A stretch of 52,485 bases of DNA, from NCBI RefSeq assembly GCF_016909125.1, contig NZ_JAFBFD010000018.1:1-52485 (forward strand). The letters run 5' to 3'. The stretch's first letter is position 1; every line of letters begins with the position of its first letter. Shown here piece by piece: positions 17,902-26,709 of this stretch. This stretch comes from Enterococcus lemanii (lineage in GTDB: Bacteria > Bacillota > Bacilli > Lactobacillales > Enterococcaceae). The notes beneath the pieces are model-generated. The model saw only the letters and a list, made by a program, of their open reading frames with translations, searched no databases and was not told the origin of the DNA. A program made the translations under genes and the position numbers.

Positions 17902-18429
17902 TTATTCAGCGGCTGATCCGCCAACATTTGATCCTTGAATCATTAAAACGATACCAAAGGCTAAAGAAGAAAAGCCAACAAGTTTAGGTAGCGCTAAAGT
18001 CGCAATAATCGGATTAAATAATAATAAAATAGCGAATGCAAAGGCAATCAAATCAAAGACTAAAACGAGTACTTTACCAAATCCCTTGGCTTTACTAAAA
18101 CGAGCCGTTAAGAATAAATTCCCAATACTTTCAATCATAAACCACACCGCAAACATAATTCCTAAGAAGAAGGCTCCCCGAATGAAATTACTTAAAAGCA
18201 TGATCCCAATTATTACATCAAAGAGCCCTAAAACAATTCGCAATCCTTTTGACTCCTGTGAACTCATTGATCCAAAGCCAAAAATAGTTGAAATCCCACG
18301 GACAACTGCTAAGCCGCCAAAGAAAAAAACTAAAAATCCCAAAGTAGATACGGGACGATTTAAAGCAGCCACCCCTAAAGCGGCAAACCCAATCCCTAAT
18401 AAGATATCAAAAAAGCGACGATTATTCAT
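17902..18429 (-). CDS. DUF308 (HdeD-like) membrane protein
   Basis: This is a small protein of 175 residues from ATG 18429 with six predicted membrane segments in three pairs, the HdeD/DUF308 pattern (FDILLGIGFAALGVAALNRP, VFDLIAFAFAILLLFNPIIA). GGAGG lies eight bases before this ATG, and the ATGAATAA overlap with the stop of the upstream DUF308 gene suggests coupled translation. HdeD helps acid resistance in enteric bacteria. In Firmicutes the role of these proteins is unknown. It is one of two neighbouring DUF308 genes, probably an old duplication. Confidence 0.8.
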   Translation of the reverse strand: MNNRRFFDILLGIGFAALGVAALNRPVSTLGFLVFFFGGLAVVRGISTIFGFGSMSSQESKGLRIVLGLFDVIIGIMLLSNFIRGAFFLGIMFAVWFMIESIGNLFLTARFSKAKGFGKVLVLVFDLIAFAFAILLLFNPIIATLALPKLVGFSSLAFGIVLMIQGSNVGGSAAE

Positions 18430-18976
18430 TATTTGTTCCTCCATCATTTTGTTTCAAATATTTTCCTTTGTATAAATCAATGCCATTAATAACGATTAAT
18501 GCCAGTCCAATAAAAACCGGCTGTGCCGCTAAAAAGTGAAATGGACTTGCCACTAAAATAATGCCTAATAAGATATTTAAAACCATTAAAAGGAGTGAAA
18601 CTTTACTATACAAGTTTTTTTTATCGGTTGTTTGCCAGTAGTCTTTCAAATCAAGCATCCCATTAAAAATTAAAAATAAGGCAAATAGCATAATACTTAG
18701 TGCGCTTGCACTGGCTAAATTTAGATATAAGAACACACCAATTACAATTTGTATACCGCCTAAAAGTGCAAACCCGGTATAGCCCGCCGTTTTCTTTTGA
18801 TTTAAGAAAAAGCGGAAAATATTATAGGCTCCTAGCACGATACATAAGATTACAACTGCTAGAAGTAGCAGTTGTAATCCCAAATTAGGAAAGAGAATCA
18901 AATAAATCCCAAAGCCTAGCAAAAATAATTGGCGAATCCATGTTTCACTTTCTAGTACTTGGCTAATGATTCGCAT
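18422..18976 (-). CDS. DUF308-like membrane protein
   Basis: This 184-residue protein has six predicted membrane helices arranged like its downstream neighbour: LFLLGFGIYLILFPNLGLQL, then LLLAVVILCIVLGAYNIF, FALLGGIQIVIGVFLYLNLA, MLFALFLIFNGMLDL, LLLMVLNILLGIILVASP and VFIGLALIVINGIDLY. Charged tails close the chain. It lies 12 bp after the GltS-like transporter and overlaps the next gene by 8 bp. The pair shares layout more than sequence. No catalytic residues are evident. Function unknown. Confidence 0.72.
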   Translation of the reverse strand: MRIISQVLESETWIRQLFLLGFGIYLILFPNLGLQLLLLAVVILCIVLGAYNIFRFFLNQKKTAGYTGFALLGGIQIVIGVFLYLNLASASALSIMLFALFLIFNGMLDLKDYWQTTDKKNLYSKVSLLLMVLNILLGIILVASPFHFLAAQPVFIGLALIVINGIDLYKGKYLKQNDGGTNNE

Positions 18977-18988
18977 TGTTATCTCCTC

Positions 18989-20227
18989 CTAACCGACTAA
19001 GAACCCAACCATAATGCCACCTACAATCACCGAGGTAATCGTAATTGTAGAAAAACCGGCAGTGACCATAATCGGGAGAATATTTTGTTCAATCACGGCA
19101 ATTTCTTCTTCTGTTTCACCAACGGCAGCAGCGGCTTCTTTCGTTAAGACCATCGTTCCTGGGAAACCAAATAAGGCCGTTAACCCAACCGCAATGGATA
19201 AGGCTGCGGAATAACCCACTTGGCGCCCAATGACATAAGCAATTCCCATAATGCTTAAAACACCCGCGACTAAGTAGAACAGAATCGGCCAAATCAAGGC
19301 AACTAAATCAGCTAAGTTAATATCGGCCAATGGTCCAAAAGCAATGACCATAATTGAGATCATTAACAAACCAAAAGAGTCGGTTGTTGAAAGCGCACTG
19401 GGTTTGACAATTTTAAAATGACGCAAGACAATCCCTAAAAGCAAAGCAATCACAAAAGTATTTACATAACCATTGGTTAAGCCACTTAACCAACGCGCAA
19501 AAAGTTCGGTTAAACCAAGTAGAAACAAGACGGCATACGGCGTTTGTAAATAGCTAGGTAAAATCACTTCACTTTCTGTTTTCGTATTTTCTTTCACTTC
19601 TTCTTCATACAATTTTAAATTTCCAGCACGGTATTCCCCGCGAACACGTAATGCTTCTTTCTTTAAAATCCCAGCCGTTACTAAGAAACCAATAAAGTTT
19701 TTAAAATTCAAGATTAATAGAGGGAAAACAGCTAACAAAGCGGCTGATAACATCCCTAAATTCCCTCCTGCGGCGTCGATTGCTGCCGCTTTTCCTTGCA
19801 CCATTAAAATAGAGAGCGTGCCGCCAGTAATCGCTGAAGCTCCAGCAATGGCCACGTTACGGTCAAATAATAAGGCACCCGCAAAGTAAAGTACCAACGA
19901 AACAACCACGACCGTTACCGAACCAATCACAAACGTGCGCCACTGCGCTTTTAAATCGTCAATACTCATCATCGTTCCTAAGTGAACGATGATTAATCCG
20001 ATTACGGCTTGTCCGAGTCCGAGTAATCCTGATTGTTGAATCATATCATGGGGAATTAAATCGGCAGAAAAGCCGATTAGAAAAATCATTGAAGCAACTA
20101 ACATCATTGAAACTAAAGCTTTCGTTTTGGCTGAAATAAACTCACCAATTGTCCAAACGAGCATGACCAAAGTAAAGGCTAAAATCGGTAACATCGGTTG
20201 GGCTATATCAATATATTCTGGTTCCAT
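18989..20227 (-). CDS. Putative GltS-like transporter (10-11 TM)
   Basis: The 412-residue integral membrane protein has about ten helices and two similar glycine-rich halves: SAITGGTLSILMVQGKAAAI, with DAAGGNLGMLSAALL in the first, and VGLTALFGFPGTMVLTKEAA in the second. Such repeated re-entrant motifs recall the sodium/glutamate symporter (GltS) and related carboxylate carriers. An acidic cytoplasmic loop (about 195-225) joins the halves. It lies between YitT and DUF308 genes, downstream of an M20 peptidase, so uptake or export of an amino acid or peptide product is plausible. I do not recognise the exact family and the substrate is unknown. Confidence 0.55.
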   Translation of the reverse strand: MEPEYIDIAQPMLPILAFTLVMLVWTIGEFISAKTKALVSMMLVASMIFLIGFSADLIPHDMIQQSGLLGLGQAVIGLIIVHLGTMMSIDDLKAQWRTFVIGSVTVVVVSLVLYFAGALLFDRNVAIAGASAITGGTLSILMVQGKAAAIDAAGGNLGMLSAALLAVFPLLILNFKNFIGFLVTAGILKKEALRVRGEYRAGNLKLYEEEVKENTKTESEVILPSYLQTPYAVLFLLGLTELFARWLSGLTNGYVNTFVIALLLGIVLRHFKIVKPSALSTTDSFGLLMISIMVIAFGPLADINLADLVALIWPILFYLVAGVLSIMGIAYVIGRQVGYSAALSIAVGLTALFGFPGTMVLTKEAAAAVGETEEEIAVIEQNILPIMVTAGFSTITITSVIVGGIMVGFLVG

Positions 20228-20265
20228 TGTATTCTCCTCCTAGTAACTCTTATTTTTTTTAAAGC

Positions 20266-21105
20266 TCACTGAATGGGGTGATAAGAAAATCCCAAACCAT
20301 GTACTTCAGATACTTCATAAGTAATCACAAAACATTTTGGATCAATTGCTTCAATGATATCGCGTACTTTCGGATATTCTTGGTTATTTACAACGGTTAA
20401 AATCATATCACGGTCTTTTTTGTCTCGTCCTCCACGGACATCAAACAGCGTCAGCCCACGGTTTACCTCTTCTAGCAGTTTTGCTCGAATTTCTTCTGAA
20501 TGTTCTAAACTTAAAATCATCACAGCTCGGCGGCGTTTTAAACCCGTTTCGATATACGTCATGACTAAAGAAGTAATGCCAATTGATAAAATGGCAAACA
20601 AAAATTCTTCAAACCCAAAAACATAAAGACTCATAAATACAATGATCATGTCAGTGAGTAACAAACCAAGCGAGGTATTCATCTTATAATATTTTTCAAA
20701 AATGAGTGGCGGGATGGTCGTTCCACCACTTGACGCTTGAATCCGGTATAAAATCGCAACCCCTATAGCAAATATAATACTGCCCATAATCACCGATAAT
20801 AGCCGATCTTGCGTTAACATGACTGGTGGAATGACTCTGAGGGCAAGCGGGAATAAAATACTGCCGAGTAAGGTTCGCAAAAAGACTTGTTTCCCTAAAA
20901 AAATGGCCGCTAAAATAAGCATCACCACATTTAAGCCCATGACAACCCACGCTCGGTTAATTCCTAGTAGCGATTCAACTAAAATTCCGATACCACTCAC
21001 GCCCCCTGCGGCGATATGATGTGGTCCAAGGAACATATTGACGCTCGTTGCTAAAATAAGAATGGCCAAGACCATCAGTAAGAGTTGTTTGATTTGTTTA
21101 TTCAT
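20266..21105 (-). CDS. YitT-family membrane protein (DUF161-DUF2179)
   Basis: This 279-residue protein from ATG 21105 (MNKQIKQLLLMV) has five or six membrane segments with the family signature MFLGPHHIAAGGVSGIGILV, then IQASSGGTTIPPLIFEKYYK, and a C-terminal DUF2179 domain (RRAVMILSLEHSEEIRAKLL through MILTVVNNQEYPKVRDII). It is intact, unlike the relative at 13440-14294. Its ATG overlaps the stop of the M20 peptidase gene (ATGAATAA), so translation is probably coupled; a longer frame to 21147 has no ribosome site. Function is unknown. Confidence 0.87.
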   Translation of the reverse strand: MNKQIKQLLLMVLAILILATSVNMFLGPHHIAAGGVSGIGILVESLLGINRAWVVMGLNVVMLILAAIFLGKQVFLRTLLGSILFPLALRVIPPVMLTQDRLLSVIMGSIIFAIGVAILYRIQASSGGTTIPPLIFEKYYKMNTSLGLLLTDMIIVFMSLYVFGFEEFLFAILSIGITSLVMTYIETGLKRRRAVMILSLEHSEEIRAKLLEEVNRGLTLFDVRGGRDKKDRDMILTVVNNQEYPKVRDIIEAIDPKCFVITYEVSEVHGLGFSYHPIQ

Positions 21106-22231
21106 CGCCAGAATCAGCTTTCGCAGGGGCTTGTTGTAATAGCTCAATCACGAGATTTACCGCTTTTTCCATTTCATCAATCACAACGAGTTCTTCCGTT
21201 GTATGAATTTTGTCGTAACCAATTGAAAAGTTCACACAGGTTTTTCCACCAGTGTTAAAAATGTTGGCGTCGCTGCCTCCACCACTAATTTCACGAATGA
21301 CTTCATAACCTAATTTTTCCGCTGATTGAATAAATAATTGCATCACAGGTTCTTCATCGCCAATATGGAATCCAGTTGCCATTTTTTTCACATTAATTGC
21401 AACTTGCCCGCCAAATTTTTCCGCCGCTTCTTCAAAAGCACCTTGCATTTGCGCAACTAATTGGTCCGCTCTTTTAGGATCAATGGCACGCACTTCCCCT
21501 TTAACAAGCATCTTGTCCATCACAATATTCGTTGCTTCTCCACCTTGAATGACCCCAATATTTGTTGTCGTTTTCTCATCTAAGCGACCAATCGGAATGC
21601 TTTTTAGAGCTTCTGCTAAAATAGAGACGCAAGAAACGCCTTTTTCTGGTTCTAATCCAGCGTGAGCCGCTTTGCCGGTAATGGTCACATCGTACATAAA
21701 CAAAGTAGGACTTGCAATGGTTACTCGCCCAACCTCAAAAGCACTATCTAGTACATAGCCATAATCTGCTTCAATTAAATGCATGTCTAGCGCCGAGGCT
21801 CCAAGTAAACCAATTTCTTCACCCGGAGACAAAACAATTTCAATATTTCCAGTGGCAATGTTTTCTTCTTGAATTCGCTGCATCGCTTCAATTAAAATGG
21901 CAATCCCGGCTTTATCATCCGCCCCTAAAATCGTGTCCCCTTTTGAATACAAAACGCCTTCTTTTTCAACGACCTCAATCCCAACTCCAGGTGTCACCGT
22001 ATCCGTATGACATGAAAAAAATAGCGGTTCTTGGTTGGTCTTGCCATAATAGGTTGCAATGATATTATTGCCACCTAGCCCGGTTGCCTCTTTGCTATTG
22101 TCTTCTGTTACTTCCAACCCCATTGTTGAAAATAACTCGTGCAAATACGCATGAATCGCTCCTTCATTGCGCGAAACTGAATCAATTTGCACGAGCTTTG
22201 TAAATGTTTCAACTAGCCTAGTCTTTGACAT
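21098..22231 (-). CDS. M20 family peptidase, peptidase T-like (YqjE type)
   Basis: This 377-residue two-zinc aminopeptidase or deacylase has the metal motifs FSCHTDTVTPG, ILGADDKAGIA, LSPGEEIGLLG and a late SIGYDKIHTTEE, with the dimerisation domain between (ITGKAAHAGLEPEKGVSCVS). The catalytic Asp and Glu are in HTDT and GEE. It resembles peptidase T but lacks its tripeptidase-specific length, as in the YqjE group. It is the first gene of the minus-strand run down to cls. The region upstream (22232-22498) is AT-rich and holds the divergent promoters for this gene and the Mga-like regulator. Confidence 0.87.
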   Translation of the reverse strand: MSKTRLVETFTKLVQIDSVSRNEGAIHAYLHELFSTMGLEVTEDNSKEATGLGGNNIIATYYGKTNQEPLFFSCHTDTVTPGVGIEVVEKEGVLYSKGDTILGADDKAGIAILIEAMQRIQEENIATGNIEIVLSPGEEIGLLGASALDMHLIEADYGYVLDSAFEVGRVTIASPTLFMYDVTITGKAAHAGLEPEKGVSCVSILAEALKSIPIGRLDEKTTTNIGVIQGGEATNIVMDKMLVKGEVRAIDPKRADQLVAQMQGAFEEAAEKFGGQVAINVKKMATGFHIGDEEPVMQLFIQSAEKLGYEVIREISGGGSDANIFNTGGKTCVNFSIGYDKIHTTEELVVIDEMEKAVNLVIELLQQAPAKADSGDE

Positions 22232-22498
22232 TCCTATCCCTCCGTTTCATCTATGTGACACTTTAATTATAGCGAATTATTTTTCAGAAACATAGCGATA
22301 ACCTTTACATATAAGTTCGGTATTGGCTAAAAAAAAAAATAAAAAAAACCCTGAAAAATAAATACTTATAAAAAACGGACTCTCTTTATTTTTTATTTTT
22401 GTAAAACTTCTCATTTTACTTGAATCGCCTGTCTTTTTGTGGCTTAATCAAGGTTAGAAATTTACTAATCATTGATTTGGTAAGGTGGAGAATAAATA

Positions 22499-24022
22499 GT
22501 GGAGTATTTTTTGGATAATTTCCAACTCAGAAAGTTACAATTATTAAACGTATTGGATAGCGAAGACCGCTTTTTTTCAATTACTGAACTCGCTGAACGG
22601 ATGGGCGTTTCTAACCCCACCGTCGATAAAACGATTGAAGCCGCGAAAAACGATTGCCTAAAGCATCGTATATCAATCGTCTTTGAACGATGTGAAACAC
22701 CCGTTCGTAGTATTTCGACACAGCGACATTTTGAAAAAGATTCCCAAGTTCTTTCGTTGCGGAAAGTATATATAATGGATAGCCTCAATTACCAGCTCTT
22801 ATTTGATTTTTTTTCTGAGCACTTTTTGGACGTCAAAACTTTTGCCAAAGAACGATTTGCTAGTCATTCTTTAATTTACAACAAATTAAACCAGCTCAAA
22901 AATATGTTGGCCCAGTTTAACTTGACCCTTGATCTTGGACAGGGTTTTAACCTCGTTGGAAATGAACGCCAGATTCGTTTTTTATTTGTCAGTCTTTTTT
23001 GGAATACTTACAATGATTTTGATTGGCCACTAGGTAGTAACAAAGAACAATTTGATGGGCTTTTGCAGGAAATCGACTCTTTACTTCAAATCCCGCTTTC
23101 CCCCATCCAAAGAGAGTACTATCGACTTTGGCTAGGCGTTTGTCTTACGCGGATTGAAAAAGATTACCTGCCTTCACCAAACATTATTCCTGAACTCAAT
23201 TTGATTATTCATCAACACCATTTAGTTTCTAATTTAAAAAAACAATTTAAACAATTGTTACCCAAACAATTAGATGAAGAAGTATTCAATCAAGAATTTA
23301 GTTTCTTATTATTAACCATCTATAGCTTTGATATTCGCGATTGTTATCAAAGACAAATCACAAGCCCTCACTTAGCAATTATCTATCAATTAACAAATGG
23401 GCAGTTAGAATATCAGACCCAAATTTTTTTACAAAGACTTTTCAGCTCACTAACAACAGCTATGACCGCACAAGATTTTGACCATTTTTATTTAAATCTA
23501 CTGAATATGCAAATCAGATATTCTTTTTTTTCAGGAAGTCCGGGAAACTTTCATCTAAAAGAAACAGTGGCTTTTAACCCCATCCAAAAGTTCTTCTACG
23601 ACTACGTAAAAAATAACTTTAAAGCGACTCAGTCGGTCGTACTTTTTAATGAGCCACTCGTTGAAAATTCGTTATTTTTAGAAGATATGGCGCGTTTTTT
23701 ATATAGCAATTTACAAAAAAAAGGCTATCTGCCTAAAATAAATTTCTTACTTCTTTGGCCTGATAAAAATAATCAATTGGCTCAAGACATTGCCAAACAA
23801 TTGCCTTTATATCAAATTTGCTGCCACCATGATTTATCTCAATGCCAAGAATTTGACTTAGTGATTGGGTTTGATTTTTACCAAGAGATGGCTAACGTCA
23901 CTTATAAAAATATGCTTTACATTAACCGCGTTTATGGAAAAAAAGATTTAGTGATTATTCAACAGGCCGCCGAAGAGATTTATCTAAAAAAATTAAAAAC
24001 TTGCTTCACTACTGACTTGTAA
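22499..24022 (+). CDS. Mga/RofA-like transcriptional regulator
   Basis: This 507-residue protein starts at GTG 22499 behind AAGGTGGAG. The N-terminal HTH region reads RKLQLLNVLDSEDRFFSITE, then LAERMGVSNPTVDKTIEAAK; a second helix-turn-helix lies near residues 75-140 (FAKERFASHSLIYNKLNQLK). The middle is helical, like the PRD-like part of Mga, and the last 130 residues look like an EIIB-like sensor (FLLLWPDKNNQLAQDIAKQL, DLVIGFDFYQEMA). Mga-family regulators control surface proteins and sugar genes in streptococci and enterococci and can be tuned by PTS phosphorylation. Targets here are not evident. It is divergent from the M20 peptidase operon. Confidence 0.83.
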   Translation: MEYFLDNFQLRKLQLLNVLDSEDRFFSITELAERMGVSNPTVDKTIEAAKNDCLKHRISIVFERCETPVRSISTQRHFEKDSQVLSLRKVYIMDSLNYQLLFDFFSEHFLDVKTFAKERFASHSLIYNKLNQLKNMLAQFNLTLDLGQGFNLVGNERQIRFLFVSLFWNTYNDFDWPLGSNKEQFDGLLQEIDSLLQIPLSPIQREYYRLWLGVCLTRIEKDYLPSPNIIPELNLIIHQHHLVSNLKKQFKQLLPKQLDEEVFNQEFSFLLLTIYSFDIRDCYQRQITSPHLAIIYQLTNGQLEYQTQIFLQRLFSSLTTAMTAQDFDHFYLNLLNMQIRYSFFSGSPGNFHLKETVAFNPIQKFFYDYVKNNFKATQSVVLFNEPLVENSLFLEDMARFLYSNLQKKGYLPKINFLLLWPDKNNQLAQDIAKQLPLYQICCHHDLSQCQEFDLVIGFDFYQEMANVTYKNMLYINRVYGKKDLVIIQQAAEEIYLKKLKTCFTTDL

Positions 24023-24071
24023 TTAAAAACGAATCAAGATTACGAAATAAACTCCTCACACCTACTAAAAA

Positions 24072-24134
24072 AAACTGGGACTCCAAAAAAGTTAGATTTT
24101 TAGTCTAATTTTTTTTGGAGTCTCAGTTTTTTTA
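24072..24134. terminator. Strong bidirectional terminator
   Basis: AAACTGGGACTCC (24072-24084) pairs with GGAGTCTCAGTTT (24117-24129, one mismatch), and an inner A/T stem (GTTAGA with TCTAA) makes a long hairpin with T-runs on both outer sides. It separates the convergent Mga-like and UPF0316 genes. Confidence 0.85.
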
Positions 24135-24180
24135 TACACAAATATTTTTGGTCTACCTTTTTATAGGTCTTTTATGCCCC

Positions 24181-24729
24181 TTATTTTCTTAGCCTTTTTT
24201 GCACTTTTTTGCTCCAGAAACCACCTGAAATATACTTCGGCTCATAAGTAATAATAAAAGCCCGGGGTTCTACTTCTTGAATGATTTGATACAAATTGCG
24301 TTCATTTTTACGTAAGGCTAAAATCTCTAAAATAACACGCGGGCCAGCTAAGCCCTCCCCCATACTTTGAGTCACGCCATAGCCATTTTCTCTTAACACA
24401 TTTGGCAACGTTCGTTCTTCTTGGGAATTACTTGGTAAGATAACGGTAGTCATAATGTACCCCAATGCTAAATAATCCTCAATTTTAATTCCCATTAAAA
24501 TGCCGACCCCAAAACCTAAGGCATAGACAAATAAATTGAATAAGTTATCCAAACGATCTAAAACAAGTGATAAGCCCAATACGTAAATCGTGATTTCAAC
24601 CATACTAAGTAACGGCGCCAACAAGCGATACCCTTTCATCATCAGCATCAAACGAATGGTACTCACCGTTACGTAGGTAAAATTAATTAAAAAAATCATG
24701 CCCAACATCTTCACATCGATCATTTTCAT
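24181..24729 (-). CDS. UPF0316 membrane protein with DUF2179 domain
   Basis: This 182-residue protein has three N-terminal membrane helices (residues 8-30, 35-58 and 65-85, including VYALGFGVGILMGIKIEDYL) and a C-terminal DUF2179 domain (LPNVLRENGYGVTQSMGEGL, IIQEVEPRAFIITYEPKYIS). This is the UPF0316/YebE layout. The DUF2179 fold is shared with YitT proteins. Function is unknown. It stands alone between two terminated units. Confidence 0.85.
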   Translation of the reverse strand: MKMIDVKMLGMIFLINFTYVTVSTIRLMLMMKGYRLLAPLLSMVEITIYVLGLSLVLDRLDNLFNLFVYALGFGVGILMGIKIEDYLALGYIMTTVILPSNSQEERTLPNVLRENGYGVTQSMGEGLAGPRVILEILALRKNERNLYQIIQEVEPRAFIITYEPKYISGGFWSKKVQKRLRK

Positions 24730-24882
24730 TCCTCCTCATCATCCGCTGCCCTTTTAGTATACGCGAAAAAAAGAAAAAGCGCTTTGGTTGCCTATCGATG
24801 TTTTGACTTTTACGTTCTTTTCAAAGTAAAATGAAGGCAAAGAAATCATTACTTTCAAAGAAGTGAAAAAGAGGGGGAAAAA

Positions 24883-25776
24883 ATGCCAGCAATCAAAATT
24901 GAGTCTTTTTCCAAAAAATACCGAGAAACCCTTGCCGTAAGCGAACTCTCTTTGACGGTTGAAGAAGGAGAAATTTATGGATTTATCGGACCAAACGGAT
25001 CCGGGAAATCGACGACCATTAAAGCACTCCTTGATTTTATTAAACCGACACAAGGAAAGCTGAGTATTTTTGGTTATGATAGCCAAAAACAAGCCAAAGA
25101 AATTCGAACCGTGACCGGTTATGTTTCCTCTGAGGTGCGTTTTTATCCAAATTTTTCTGCCATGGAGCTCCTACAAGCCGTCGCGAATTTTCACCAAATC
25201 CAGCAAGCTAGCCCAAAAATTCAGTATTTACTTGAGCTATTTGAAATGCACCCCCAAAAAAAAGTGGCAGAATTGTCTTTAGGCAATCGCAAAAAAATCG
25301 CTTTAGCTTGTAGTTTATTACCTGAACCACGATTATTAATCTTAGATGAGCCAACTAGCGGACTTGACCCTTTAATGCAGCGGCGCTTATTTAGTGAAAT
25401 CAAAACCCGTAATCAACAAGGGATTACGGTTTTTTTATCCAGCCATCAACTCAATGAAATTCAAGAAAATGCGCATCGTGCTGCGTTTATTCGGCAAGGA
25501 AAACTCATCACTGTACAATCAATGGCTGAAGAAAGTGCTTTGGGAAAACTAGTTACTTTCACTGCACCAACGATTCAAAAAAAGGATTTCCCTGCTTCAT
25601 TTAAAGTAATCGCCCAACAACAAAACGAATGGCAGACGCTTTATACCGGTTCTAAAAATGAGTTACTGCAGTTTTTAAATCGACCGGAGATTGTGGACTT
25701 TCAAGTAAGCATCCCTAGTATTGAAGAGCAGTTTATGGCACTTTATGAAGGAGGGGTTTATGATGACACTTTTTAA
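24883..25776 (+). CDS. ABC transporter ATP-binding protein
   Basis: This 297-residue ATPase of an ABC-2 exporter has Walker A GPNGSGKST at about residue 38, a Q-loop-region VTGYVSSEVRFYPNFSAME, signature LSLGNRKKIALACS, Walker B LLILDEPTSGLD and switch histidine in SSHQLNEI. The C-terminal 80 residues form the extra domain common in drug or bacteriocin exporters. AGAGGGGG lies upstream of its ATG. It overlaps the permease gene by about 14 bp, so they form one complex. The substrate is unknown. Confidence 0.92.
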   Translation: MPAIKIESFSKKYRETLAVSELSLTVEEGEIYGFIGPNGSGKSTTIKALLDFIKPTQGKLSIFGYDSQKQAKEIRTVTGYVSSEVRFYPNFSAMELLQAVANFHQIQQASPKIQYLLELFEMHPQKKVAELSLGNRKKIALACSLLPEPRLLILDEPTSGLDPLMQRRLFSEIKTRNQQGITVFLSSHQLNEIQENAHRAAFIRQGKLITVQSMAEESALGKLVTFTAPTIQKKDFPASFKVIAQQQNEWQTLYTGSKNELLQFLNRPEIVDFQVSIPSIEEQFMALYEGGVYDDTF

Positions 25777-26578
25777 AATCGAATGGCGCAATCAACAAAA
25801 AGCGTTGATAATTTGGCTGAGTACTTTTTTAAGTTTATTGCTGATTTTTTCAGCGATTTATCCCCAAATGTTTACCCCCGTTTTAAAGCAATCCATGGAA
25901 CAAATGATGGCTAGTTTACCAGATAGTCTGCTAGGAACTTTTAACATTGCCTTAAGTGGACCGGCCAGCATGATGACCCCGGTTGGTTATTTTGCTTATT
26001 ATTTTCAATACCTTTATCTAGCTGCTTGTATTTATGCGATGCTCCTTGGCACTCAAGGACTAATTCGAGAAGAAAGCGATGGGACCATTGATTTTTTATA
26101 TGCCCAACCAATTGCACGTTGGCAAATTGTTCAGTGGAAATTACTTGTTTCTTTGCTTCAATTGGCTTTGTTTTGGGTAGTCAATGCCTTTGCGACCAGC
26201 CTATTTTTATGGTTTTTTAAAGAAAAAAGTGATGCAACTGCTGAAATTATCCGTGGTGTTCGTATCATCTATTGCGGTGAATTCTTTTCTTTGTTTTTCT
26301 TTTTATGTTTAGGCTTCTTTTTTTCAACTTTTTTAAAAAACGTCAAACAAAGCACCGGTGTGACTTTAAGTGTGATTTTTGGGTTTTATCTAATGGGAAT
26401 CTTGGCCAATCTCTTTGATAAACTTCATTTTTTAGGTGAAATTTCGCCGATTTCCCAAGGAATTCCGGCGAACCTTTTAGTTAATGGGTTATCAAATCAA
26501 TGGTGGATCCTCATTGTGAGCCTACTATTGCTTGGCTTAAGTTTTTTCTTTTATCAAAAGAAAGACTTTCGCAACTAG
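25763..26578 (+). CDS. ABC-2 type transporter permease
   Basis: This 271-residue protein from ATG 25763 (MTLFKIEWRNQQKALIIWLS) has six membrane helices: about 17-37, 70-95, 115-145, 175-200, 205-225 and 245-262. EESDGTIDFLYAQPIARWQI is the cytosolic coupling motif usual in ABC-2 permeases. GAAGGAGGGG precedes the start; ATG 25760 is an equal alternative. It pairs with the overlapping ATPase gene. One permease gene means a homodimer. The pair probably exports a peptide, lipid or drug. No linked resistance or bacteriocin gene was seen. Confidence 0.88.
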   Translation: MTLFKIEWRNQQKALIIWLSTFLSLLLIFSAIYPQMFTPVLKQSMEQMMASLPDSLLGTFNIALSGPASMMTPVGYFAYYFQYLYLAACIYAMLLGTQGLIREESDGTIDFLYAQPIARWQIVQWKLLVSLLQLALFWVVNAFATSLFLWFFKEKSDATAEIIRGVRIIYCGEFFSLFFFLCLGFFFSTFLKNVKQSTGVTLSVIFGFYLMGILANLFDKLHFLGEISPISQGIPANLLVNGLSNQWWILIVSLLLLGLSFFFYQKKDFRN

Positions 26579-26583
26579 ATAAG

Positions 26584-26628
26584 AAGTCTTTTTCTTTGTA
26601 GCATAAAGAAGAAGACTTTCTTTATTTT
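26584..26628 (+). terminator. Terminator after the ABC exporter genes
   Basis: AAGTCTTTTTCTTT (26584-26597) pairs with AAAGAAGAAGACTT (26605-26618) with one wobble, followed by a T-rich tail. It starts six bases after the permease stop. Confidence 0.7.
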
Positions 26629-26659
26629 CTCCCACTTTGCTTTTTTCTGTTACTTTTTC

Positions 26660-26668
26660 TGCTATAAT
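26660..26668 (+). promoter_or_regulatory. Extended -10 promoter of the AraC-type regulator
   Basis: TGCTATAAT (26660-26668) is an extended -10 element about 27 bp before the Shine-Dalgarno AAGGAG (26696-26701). No good -35 at 17 bp is seen, which the TGn extension can compensate for. Confidence 0.6.
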
Positions 26669-26709
26669 AGTAGCGAATAAAACGCTTGATTGCCTAAGGA
26701 GCTTTTTAC

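Noticed and set aside
24883-26578. Bacteriocin export and immunity locus
   Set aside because: No small precursor peptide with a leader, modification enzyme or peptidase domain was found beside the ABC genes.
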